Part shown: in pieces, positions 25,527 through 33,230 of the stretch | Numbering within the stretch: the stretch's first letter is position 1 | How the letters are laid out: each line of letters starts with the position of its first letter | Source: Dysgonamonadaceae bacterium | GTDB lineage: Bacteria; Bacteroidota; Bacteroidia; Bacteroidales; Azobacteroidaceae | NCBI GenBank assembly: GCA_031275735.1 | Contig: JAISOJ010000101.1 | Location: forward strand, 1 to 46,997 | Reading direction: 5' to 3' | Length of the DNA stretch: 46,997 bases | Translations under genes and position numbers: made by a program | The notes under the pieces: model-generated | Database searches by the model: none | The model's input: the letters and a program-made list of their open reading frames with translations, nothing else | What the model was told of the DNA's origin: nothing

Positions 25527-26768
25527 ATGAAAAGAAAAACAAATAAATCAAGTTGGATCTCATTGCTGCTTCTGCTTTACTTCTTTAGCTGTCAAGGAGA
25601 AGAAGACGCCGATTCCCGCTTGCAAGTCACAACGCTCGGCGCTGCGGGAATTACGAGTACCGAAGCTGCCTGCAAAGGACGCATTGTCGGAAAGAAAGAA
25701 AACATTTCCGCCTACGGCATCGAATTGATACACGGCAATGATACGGTTGCCCACCGGCGGACAAACAATCTCTCCGGCGATGAATTTATTTTCAAAATAC
25801 CCGAACTGATTCCCGCAACTTCCTATCAGTTTCGCGCTTTTGCAGACGACGGAACAATGCATTACGGAGACATAATGAGCTTTACGACGGCGCAGCCTAA
25901 AATAATCGCTTCGCATATCCCCCTTGCCGACCCCTTTATACTGTATCACGAAGGAATTTATTATGCCTACGGCACTAATTCCGACGACGGCATTCCGGTT
26001 TATACTTCCCGCGACCTCACTTTGTGGAAGCGGCGCCCGACATTAGCGCTCGCCAAAGAAAATTCGTATGGCGACCGATGGTTTTGGGCGCCGGAAGTCT
26101 GTTACAGACCCGAAAACAAAACGTTCTACCTGTTCTATTCGGCAGAAGAACATATTTGTGCAGCGACGTCCAATTCGCCGCTCGGCCCCTTCAAACAGGC
26201 CCTACAACAGCCGATGCGTGAGGAAAAATCCATCGACAACACGCTGTTTATCGACGACGACGGCAAGCCCTACCTGTTTTTCGTGCGTTTTACGAACGGC
26301 AACGCTATCTGGTCCGCCGAACTGGAAAACGACTGGCTGTCCGTAAGGGAAAATACCTTGAAGATGTGTGTGGAAGCCGTTTCCGGATGGGAAAGAATAC
26401 AGGCCAAAGTAGCAGAAGGGCCTTCCGTAACAAAACAAAACGGCCTCTACTACCTTCTCTACTCCGCCAACGACTATCAAAGCAAGGATTACGCAGTAGG
26501 CTATGCTGCGGCAAGTTCCCTGACGGATTCCTGGAAAAAGGCGCCGGAAAATCCGATTTTACACAAGCCGAACGAAGAATTGGCGGGTACAGGACATGGC
26601 GCCATGTTTAAGGACAAGGACGGTAATCTGCGCTATGTATTTCACGCGCATTACGACCCGACAACGATTCATCCGCGCAAAATGTATATTACCAACCTGG
26701 CCATTGATAATAATGGAAAAATAAGCATGGATAAGGACAATATAATATATCCGATTGAATATGAATGA
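25527..26768 (+). CDS. GH43 family arabinosidase/xylosidase-like lipoprotein
   Basis: 413 residues. The lipobox is [15 protein letters not shown] (Cys 22), followed by acidic residues that suggest surface display. Residues about 31-122 form an FN3-like domain ([19 protein letters not shown]). The rest is a five-bladed GH43 propeller with the three expected acids: D135 (LADPFIL, base), D237 (SIDNTLF, pKa modulator) and E297 (VAEGPSV, acid). GH43 enzymes usually act on L-arabinofuranosides or D-xylosides. In a D-arabinan locus it may remove a side sugar or have an altered specificity; the sequence alone does not say. The stop lies 46 bases before the proposed fucI start. Confidence 0.88.
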   Translation: MKRKTNKSSWISLLLLLYFFSCQGEEDADSRLQVTTLGAAGITSTEAACKGRIVGKKENISAYGIELIHGNDTVAHRRTNNLSGDEFIFKIPELIPATSYQFRAFADDGTMHYGDIMSFTTAQPKIIASHIPLADPFILYHEGIYYAYGTNSDDGIPVYTSRDLTLWKRRPTLALAKENSYGDRWFWAPEVCYRPENKTFYLFYSAEEHICAATSNSPLGPFKQALQQPMREEKSIDNTLFIDDDGKPYLFFVRFTNGNAIWSAELENDWLSVRENTLKMCVEAVSGWERIQAKVAEGPSVTKQNGLYYLLYSANDYQSKDYAVGYAAASSLTDSWKKAPENPILHKPNEELAGTGHGAMFKDKDGNLRYVFHAHYDPTTIHPRKMYITNLAIDNNGKISMDKDNIIYPIEYE

Positions 26769-26814
26769 AATTATACTGTATTCGCCTACAAATTGTCTGA
26801 AATTATTTAAAAAA

Positions 26815-28596
26815 ATGGAAAAAATGAAAGTAAATTATCCGAAAATTGGAATCCGGCCGATTATCGACGGCCGCAGAAAAGGAATCCGCGAATCGCTGGA
26901 AGAAACGACGATGGCAATGGCTCGCAATGCAGCCCGGTTTTACAACGAAAAACTTCGCTATCCGGACGGTTCACCCGTACAATGCGTCATTGCAGACACT
27001 TGTATCGGAGGAGTAAAAGAAGCGGCCTGGTGCGCCGAAAAATTCGAACGGGAAAACGTAGGCCTTTCCCTGTCGGTAACACCCTGCTGGTGTTATGGAA
27101 CAGAAACCATCGACATGAATCCGCTCATCCCGAAAGCCATTTGGGGATTCAACGGTACGGAACGGCCCGGAGCCGTTTACCTGGCGGCAGCCCTGGCTGC
27201 ACACAACCAGAAAGGCCTGCCGGCTTTCGGTATTTATGGCCGCGACGTACAGGACATGGGCGATACGCTCATCCCGAACGACGTACAGGAAAAGCTCCTG
27301 CGTTTCGCCAAAGCCGGCCTGGCAGTAGCCATGATGCGCGGAAAATCATACCTGGCAATCGGGTCGGTATCTATGGGGATAGCCGGATCAATCGTCAATC
27401 CCGACTTCCTGCAGGAATACCTGGGTATGCGGACGGAATATGTCGATTGCTCAGAAATCCTCCGGCGCGTACAACAGGAAATCTACGACAGGGACGAATA
27501 CGAAAAAGCCCTGGCTTGGACAAAAAAATACTGCAAGATCAATGAATTGCCCGACCACAATCCCGAAGCCATCCGACGGACGCGCGAACAAAAGGACGGA
27601 GATTGGGAATACGTCGTCAAAATGACCCTGATCATGCGCGACTTGATGCAAGGCAATGAAAAATTGAATCTAAAAGGTTTCGAAGAAGAAGCTTTGGGAC
27701 ACAATGCCATTGTCGGCGGTTTCCAGGGACAGCGGCAGTGGACGGATTTCATGCCGAACGGCGATTTTTCGGAAGCCATCCTGAACACTTCCTTCGACTG
27801 GAACGGCGTGCGCGCTCCCATTCCATTCGCTACCGAAGACGACCACCTGAACGGCGTATCCATGCTCTTCGGCTACCTGCTGACCAATACCGCCCAGCTA
27901 TTTGCCGATGTACGCACCTATTGGAGTCCTGCCGCAATTAAACGCGTAACAGGATGGGAAGCAGACGGATTGCTGAAAAACGGCGCCATCCACCTCATCA
28001 ATTCGGGCGCATGCACTTTGGACGCTACGGGCGAACAAACGAAAAACGGCCAACCGATAATGAAACCGTTCTGGGAAATTACGGAAGCCGAAACCGAAGC
28101 CATGCTGAAAGCCACCCGATGGGGACCTTCCTCCCTGGAATACTTTCGGGGCGGCGGCTATTCCTCCAAACTGCTGACAAAGGCAGGAATGCCGGTTACC
28201 ATGTGCCGCCTGAACCTGCTGAAAGGCATGGGCCCAACGCTGCAAATCGCCGAGGGATGGACGGCTGCTTTTCCCGAAGAGGCTTTCGACATCATCGACC
28301 GGCGTACGGACAAGACCTGGCCTTCCACGTTCTTCGTTCCGCGCACTACGGGAAAAGGACGCTTCAAGGACACGTATTCCGTAATGAACTATTGGGGAGC
28401 CAATCATGGCGCCATCAGTTACGGGCACATCGGCGCCGATTTAATCGCGCTGGCCTCCTTGCTCTCGATCCCCGTATGCATGCACAACGTGGAAGAAGAC
28501 GCGATTTTCCGTCCTTCCGCCTGGGCCGCCTATGGAGAAGACCCCGAAGGCTCCGATTATCGGGCTTGTGCAGCATATGGCCCCAGATATAAATAA
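26815..28596 (+). CDS. fucI: L-fucose isomerase family; probable D-arabinose isomerase
   Basis: Cytoplasmic ketol isomerase (L-fucose to L-fuculose, D-arabinose to D-ribulose). I choose ATG 26815, giving 593 residues (E. coli FucI has 591); the frame to 26755 would overlap the GH43 gene. The sequence is close to E. coli FucI throughout, for example [55 protein letters not shown] and [14 protein letters not shown]. The metal ligands are conserved as E341 (ATEDDHLNG), D365 (LFADVRTYW) and H531 (GANHGAIS). The family works on both sugars. With no fuculose-1-phosphate aldolase nearby and a ribulokinase two genes downstream, D-arabinose is the likelier substrate here. Confidence 0.95.
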   Translation: MEKMKVNYPKIGIRPIIDGRRKGIRESLEETTMAMARNAARFYNEKLRYPDGSPVQCVIADTCIGGVKEAAWCAEKFERENVGLSLSVTPCWCYGTETIDMNPLIPKAIWGFNGTERPGAVYLAAALAAHNQKGLPAFGIYGRDVQDMGDTLIPNDVQEKLLRFAKAGLAVAMMRGKSYLAIGSVSMGIAGSIVNPDFLQEYLGMRTEYVDCSEILRRVQQEIYDRDEYEKALAWTKKYCKINELPDHNPEAIRRTREQKDGDWEYVVKMTLIMRDLMQGNEKLNLKGFEEEALGHNAIVGGFQGQRQWTDFMPNGDFSEAILNTSFDWNGVRAPIPFATEDDHLNGVSMLFGYLLTNTAQLFADVRTYWSPAAIKRVTGWEADGLLKNGAIHLINSGACTLDATGEQTKNGQPIMKPFWEITEAETEAMLKATRWGPSSLEYFRGGGYSSKLLTKAGMPVTMCRLNLLKGMGPTLQIAEGWTAAFPEEAFDIIDRRTDKTWPSTFFVPRTTGKGRFKDTYSVMNYWGANHGAISYGHIGADLIALASLLSIPVCMHNVEEDAIFRPSAWAAYGEDPEGSDYRACAAYGPRYK

Positions 28597-28612
28597 AAAT
28601 AAAAAAATAAAA

Positions 28613-30174
28613 ATGAAAATGAAAAAGATACTTGTCTCACTCATTCCCATTTGTTTCTGCTTTTCGCACCTGGATGCGGCAAAAATAAAAATATTGGCGA
28701 TAGGGAACAGCTTTTCCGAAGACGCTGTCGAAAATTATTTATACGATATCGCCGCCGCCGCGGACGACACCTTGATTATCGGCAACATGTATATTAGCGG
28801 CTGTTCTTTGGAAACACACCGTAACAATGCCAATACCGCCGCCGCCGTTTATTCCTATCGGAAAATCAATGAAGAAGGGATCAAGACGGTTGCCGAAAAT
28901 AAACGGTTATCGGAAGCCATTGCAGACGAAGCTTGGGACTATATTTCATTCCAGCAAGTCAGTCAAAATTCGGGCATGTACGACACTTATTTTCCCTACC
29001 TCCCCGATCTTCTCGCTTATGTACAATCGTTGGCGGCCAATCCGCAAGTTAAGTACGTTCTGCATCAAACATGGGCGTATGCCCAAACTTCCACGCATTC
29101 CGGTTTCGCCAATTACAACAACAACCAGACGACGATGTATGAAGCCATTGTAAATACCGTATTCCGTATAGCATCGGAGGTCGGCATCGATAGGGTAATT
29201 CCGTCGGGAACGGCCATCCAGAATGTACGCACGAGTTACATAGGCGACAATCTTTGCAGGGACGGTTTTCATCTGGATACAGGTCTCGGACGTTATACGG
29301 CCGCTTGCACGTGGTATGAAAAACTGACGGGAAAATCGGTGATGGAAAATACATTTGTTCCTGCGGGTTTATCCTTGAGAAAAACGGAACTTGCCCGGAC
29401 TGCCGCACATAACGCGGTTTTGTCGCCTCAAAGCGTAACCGATCTGCATGATTTTTATATTATCCCCGACGCCGGAACCTTTATATTGATGAATCCTGTT
29501 TACATTAATTTCGGTAACAGGCAAGCGCCCGTTCCCTGGAATAACGTGTCGGGATTCGAACAAGGCGTTTCTTTGGCGAGTTTACTGGATACGCTGGAGA
29601 ACGAAACGCCGCTGAAAATTGAAATTACGGATGCTTTCTGCGGAGTCAATTTCAACGGACCCGACCAGGGATTAACATCTTCGGAATGGAATTTACCGCC
29701 GGCAGCGACCTGACAATCGACGAATGGACACTGCCGAAAGACGTCGCCGTAGAATCCTTTTTCGGTAATGTATACCTTTTCAACGGCAGAATAGAAGAAA
29801 CGGTTTTTACGAATGCTTCCGATAATACTTCGGAAGCGGCAATTGTAGAAAATGTTTCACCGAAATCGGATGGTTCGATCAGGATAGAAGCCGGCGCCGG
29901 ATCGAACAATAATAATGGAAATAAATTTTTTTATATCAACGCTTTGCGGATTTCGCCCAATCGGATTGAAACCGGTATTGCATCGGATATGTTTCCGAAT
30001 GTAAACGAGATTCAAAAGGTGGATGTATATAATACCCAAGGTGTTTGGGTTTATTCAGGTAAAAATCTGCAAGGCTTTTTCGACAGCTGCAATCCCTCAA
30101 ACGGATTTCCGGAAATGTATGTAGTCAAGGCAATTGCGAAAAACGGAGTGCAAACATTCAAGATAATGAAGTGA
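28613..30174 (+). pseudogene. DUF4886 SGNH-hydrolase-like protein with T9SS-type tail, frameshifted
   Basis: The first frame (28613-29713) has a signal peptide (MKMKKILVSLIPICFCFSHLDAA) and a DUF4886 SGNH-like domain: block I AIGNSFSEDAVENYL and C-terminal CRDGFHLDTGLGRY with the usual Asp/His pair. It changes frame near 29668: frame one ends in LTSSEWNLPPAAT, while the next frame continues GINIFGMEFTAGSD smoothly to 30174 and ends in a sorting-tail-like segment (VDVYNTQGVWVYSG to VQTFKIMK). Restoring one G in the caggga run rejoins the two. Either the gene is a recent pseudogene that has lost its secretion tail, or the base is a sequencing error. Its role could be removal of ester groups from the polysaccharide. 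Confidence 0.8.
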
Positions 30175-30231
30175 TTATTGAATCCATTCGGTAAAAGAGA
30201 TTTTGGATGTAGTGTTAAGTAAATTTTCTCC

Positions 30232-30247
30232 TGAGGCTTTTGAGACA
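30232..30247 (-). repeat. Partial copy of the 35-bp repeat from the 21.5-kb insertion
   Basis: The minus strand reads GTCTCAAAAGCCTCA, 15 bases identical to the start of the 35-base repeat at 21532. It lies in the 119-base gap between the DUF4886 gene and the kinase gene, so the same dispersed element seems to have left a trace here. Confidence 0.5.
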
Positions 30248-30293
30248 GCCCCGGGCTTAACATAATAGGGAACGAAATAAAATAGGATATGAC

Positions 30294-31898
30294 ATGAAAT
30301 ACGTAATAGGAATAGACTACGGCACCGATTCGTGCCGGGCATTAATAGTTGATGCAATCAGCGGCGAAGAAATCGCTGCGGCAGTAAAAAACTATCCCCG
30401 CTGGTCGGCAGGAAAATATTGCGACCCGCAGGCCAATCAATACAGGCAACATCCGCTGGATTATACGGAAACTTTGATTGATTCGGTGCGGGAAGCCTTG
30501 TCGAAATCGCCCGAAGACGTGGCGGAAAATGTGGTCGGCATCTCGTTCGATACTACCGGCTCGACTTCGGTATTGATCGATAAGCGGGGAACACCTTTGG
30601 CCTTGTTGTCCGAATTTTCTGAAAATCCGAATGCCATGTTTATCCTTTGGAAAGACCATACGGCTATCGGGGAAGCCGCCGAAATCAACCGCCTGGCAAA
30701 ACAATGGCCTACCGATTATACAATGTATTCGGGCGGCATTTATTCCGGCGAATGGGTGTGGGCGAAAATGGCTCATGTATTGCATGACGACAGAGAGACG
30801 TTGCAGGCAACGTCTCTGCGGGAGGCTGCGTATTCATGGGTGGAACACTGCGACTGGATGACGGCTTTACTTACGGGAAACACGAAACCCGAAAAAATGT
30901 TGCGCAGCCGCTGCGCCGCCGGGCACAAGGCAATGTGGCACGCCTCCTGGGACGGCTTGCCTTCCGAAGAATTTATAACCGCCTTTGAGCCGCTGCTTTC
31001 CGGCATCCGTTCGCGTTTATATACGCACACGCAGACAGGAGGAACATTCGCCGGCTGCCTGACAAGCGAATGGGCGGCGAAATTGGGATTAACAGCCAAA
31101 GTAGCGGTAGGAGTCGGCGCATTGGATTGTCACGCGGGCGCTGTCGGCGCACAGATTAAGTCGGGTACATTCGTCCGCGTGATGGGCACTTCCACCTGCG
31201 ACGTGATGGTTGTTCCCAACGAACAGATGCAGGGAAAATTGATTTCGGGAATATGCGGACAAGTCGACGGCTCGGTTATAGAGGGAATGATCGGTCTGGA
31301 AGCCGGGCAATCGGCCTTCGGCGACATATATGCCTGGTTTTCGAAGTTGGTGGGAAAAAGTATTTCCGAACTGACCCTGGAGGCGGAAAAACTGCCGGTT
31401 TCCGAAACAATTATTGCAACTGACTGGTTGAACGGCCGGCGCACGCCCGACGCTAACCAGGCGCTCACAGGTACGATTACGGGCTTGACTTTGGGCGCTA
31501 CTCCTGCGATGATTTTCCGCTCGCTCGTCGAGGCTACGGCTTACGGCTCGAAGGCGATTATCGACTGCTTCGCCGAAAACCATATTCATATCGAGGAAGT
31601 AATCGCTATCGGCGGCATTTCCCGAAAATCGCCGTTCGTGATGCAAATCTTGGCAAATGTACTGGACATGCCTATCAAAGTAGCGAAAGCGGAACAAGCC
31701 TGCGCATTGGGCGCCGCCATGTTTGCCGCTGTAGCGGCCGGCGTTTATGCGGATGTTGCTCAGGCACAAACGGGCATGGGAAAAGGGATTGGCAGAGTAT
31801 ATACGCCTAATGCGGAAAGATGTGCCGTTTATTCCAAATTGTATCAAAAGTACCTTGATTGGGGGAGGTTTGCGGAATGGCAATCGGGTGAGTCGTAA
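30294..31898 (+). CDS. araB: Ribulokinase (AraB-type FGGY kinase); probable D-ribulose kinase
   Basis: 534 residues of the FGGY carbohydrate kinase family, AraB branch. N-terminal phosphate motif is VIGIDYGTDSCRALIVDA; NQYRQHPLDYTETL, GISFDTTGSTSVL, AAGHKAMWHASWDGLPSEEF and GTSTCDVMVVP are close to Bacteroidales ribulokinases; the C-terminal FGGY domain has IAIGGISRKSPF. AraB enzymes are known to accept both L- and D-ribulose, yielding the 5-phosphate. With FucI making D-ribulose, the product here would be D-ribulose 5-phosphate, which enters the pentose phosphate pathway directly. No AraA isomerase or AraD epimerase is in the window, arguing against L-arabinose. A 24-bp palindrome (30794-30817) adds a few residues before REAAYSWVEHCDW. 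Confidence 0.9.
   Translation: MKYVIGIDYGTDSCRALIVDAISGEEIAAAVKNYPRWSAGKYCDPQANQYRQHPLDYTETLIDSVREALSKSPEDVAENVVGISFDTTGSTSVLIDKRGTPLALLSEFSENPNAMFILWKDHTAIGEAAEINRLAKQWPTDYTMYSGGIYSGEWVWAKMAHVLHDDRETLQATSLREAAYSWVEHCDWMTALLTGNTKPEKMLRSRCAAGHKAMWHASWDGLPSEEFITAFEPLLSGIRSRLYTHTQTGGTFAGCLTSEWAAKLGLTAKVAVGVGALDCHAGAVGAQIKSGTFVRVMGTSTCDVMVVPNEQMQGKLISGICGQVDGSVIEGMIGLEAGQSAFGDIYAWFSKLVGKSISELTLEAEKLPVSETIIATDWLNGRRTPDANQALTGTITGLTLGATPAMIFRSLVEATAYGSKAIIDCFAENHIHIEEVIAIGGISRKSPFVMQILANVLDMPIKVAKAEQACALGAAMFAAVAAGVYADVAQAQTGMGKGIGRVYTPNAERCAVYSKLYQKYLDWGRFAEWQSGES
30794..30817. repeat. Perfect palindrome inside the kinase gene
   Basis: AGAGACGTTGC and GCAACGTCTCT are 11-base perfect inverted arms with a 2-base spacer. 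The segment lies in frame and encodes part of DRETLQATSLRE. Related ribulokinases, as I recall them, are about six residues shorter at this point. It resembles palindromic repeats that insert into coding sequence, as Rickettsia palindromic elements do. Confidence 0.6.
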
Positions 31899-31970
31899 AA
31901 AGCAAAAGGTTTTCCGGAGAAATAGTAGCGGACGATTACCTTGTGGCTTAATCATTATCCTCTTTCTTTT

Positions 31971-32310
31971 ACTGTTTATCTCTATCAGTCCACTACATCC
32001 TAAAAAAAGTCCCACCTTCGATGGCAGGAACCGAATTACCAATGGTCAGTGATGTTAATCCATTACAATCGAAAAAAGCCTGTTCTCCGATGGAAGAACA
32101 ATATAAGTAATCTCGCCATAAACTACTTCACCAAGAATAACCACATTACTACTAACCCACTGTCGAAAGTAGATTTGTAGGTAACAGTAGCTTCGACGCC
32201 ATTCTCATCGTAATAAATCATCACGTCATCCGAATTTGCCGCGGCAAATAAGCATACGCAAAAACCCTTGATAATAAGCCCAAAATGAGTAATAAAAGAA
32301 ACTTTTTCAT
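31971..32310 (-). pseudogene. BspA-like leucine-rich-repeat surface protein, decayed
   Basis: On the minus strand a signal peptide starts at ATG 32310 (MKKFLLLLILGLLSRVFAYA). After a frame change comes YYDENGVEATVTYKS, then NVVILGEVVYGEITY. In further frames follow SIGEQAFFDCNGLTSLTIGN and GCSGLIEINSK. This is the standard order of a BspA-type LRR_5 protein ('VTYKS..F.G.V.IP..V.Y.G..Y.V..IG..AF..C.GLTS.TIGNSV'). At least three frame changes are needed and the protein ends after about two repeats, so it is a remnant. Confidence 0.7.
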
Positions 32311-32632
32311 ACATGTCGTATTTAAAAATGTAAAAATGTTTTAACTCACGAAGTCTGGGTATTTTAGTATCTAAATGCAAAAATAGTTATTTTTAGTTCA
32401 ATCAGTCGTTATTCTCTTTGAAATTTTTATCTCTATTTCTTGCGGTTATGTTATCGAGGTATTGAAAAATAGATGATTTTTGCAGAATGCGATAAAAAGG
32501 CAACGCCTATCATGTTCCATTAAAAAGAGATAAAACGCTCGTTCAAGCTTTAGTGTTTTTCCATTATCCGGCGCTAAAATACGAAAACTTGCTGAAAAGG
32601 ATATATCAAATGCAAATTTGGGGATTATTTGA

Positions 32633-32662
32633 TTTGTATTTCTAATATTTTTGTTATATTTG
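32633..32662 (+). promoter_or_regulatory. Bacteroidetes-type promoter upstream of the XRE gene
   Basis: TTTG at 32633-32636 and TATATTTG at 32655-32662 are separated by 18 bases, close to the consensus TTTG-N19-TAnnTTTG. The transcript would have a leader of about 135 bases before the ATG at 32804. The remaining bases of 32311-32803 are AT-rich; I see no gene in them. Confidence 0.55.
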
Positions 32663-32803
32663 GGCCAAACTTTGCAATAGTTTTGCATTTTTATAGATAA
32701 AAATACGCAATAAAAACGCATATTAATTGCTGTTATATAACAAGTTTTATTAACGAATTGATCAATTATCAAATTAGTTATCAAATAAATAAAGAATAAT
32801 TAT

Positions 32804-33220
32804 ATGCCTGAATCACAAAAGAATATTATTGAAAGATTATTAAAGGAAAAGAAAAAAACGAAACGCGAATTGGCTAAATGTTTAAACATTAAAGAAAACA
32901 GTATCAATCGAACGATAAAAAATCCGAATATCTCTATCCGGCGATTAGAAAAAATTGCCGAATTTTTAGAAATAAAACTTAGCGATATACTCGAAATGAA
33001 AAATTCTTCTACGATGCAGGAAGAATTGGCTGAATATAAATTACTTAAAGATATAACTAAAAATAAACTTAACGGCAATCCGATTAACGTGGACGATCTT
33101 TCGGAATTGATAAAAACTCAAACCAGAACCATCGAAATGATGGCTGAGATTGAAAAAACCAATAGTAAAAATATTGAAAATTTGGTAAACTTAATTGTTA
33201 ACAAATATTCCGACAAGTGA
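32804..33220 (+). CDS. Small XRE-type helix-turn-helix regulator
   Basis: 138 residues. The N-terminal HTH (about 5-60) shows KTKRELAKCLNIKENSINRT and ISIRRLEKIAEFLEIKLSDI, the typical Cro/C1 pattern of a short XRE domain. The C-terminal half (about 75-138) is polar and probably helical or coiled coil (TQTRTIEMMAEIEKTNSKNI), perhaps for dimerisation. No toxin or phage partner is adjacent; it stands alone, convergent with the HD-hydrolase gene ten bases away. Its target is unknown. Confidence 0.8.
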   Translation: MPESQKNIIERLLKEKKKTKRELAKCLNIKENSINRTIKNPNISIRRLEKIAEFLEIKLSDILEMKNSSTMQEELAEYKLLKDITKNKLNGNPINVDDLSELIKTQTRTIEMMAEIEKTNSKNIENLVNLIVNKYSDK

Positions 33221-33230
33221 CATAAACATT

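Noticed and set aside
29660-29690. Programmed -1 frameshift in the DUF4886 gene
   Set aside because: No slippery heptamer of the X XXY YYZ type or following pseudoknot was seen; simple base loss is the more economical explanation.
7513-31898. Reading the locus as an L-fucose (fucoside) utilisation system because of FucP and FucI
   Set aside because: There is no fucosidase (GH29, GH95), no fuculokinase of FucK type and no fuculose aldolase; the hydrolases are of furanoside-acting families.
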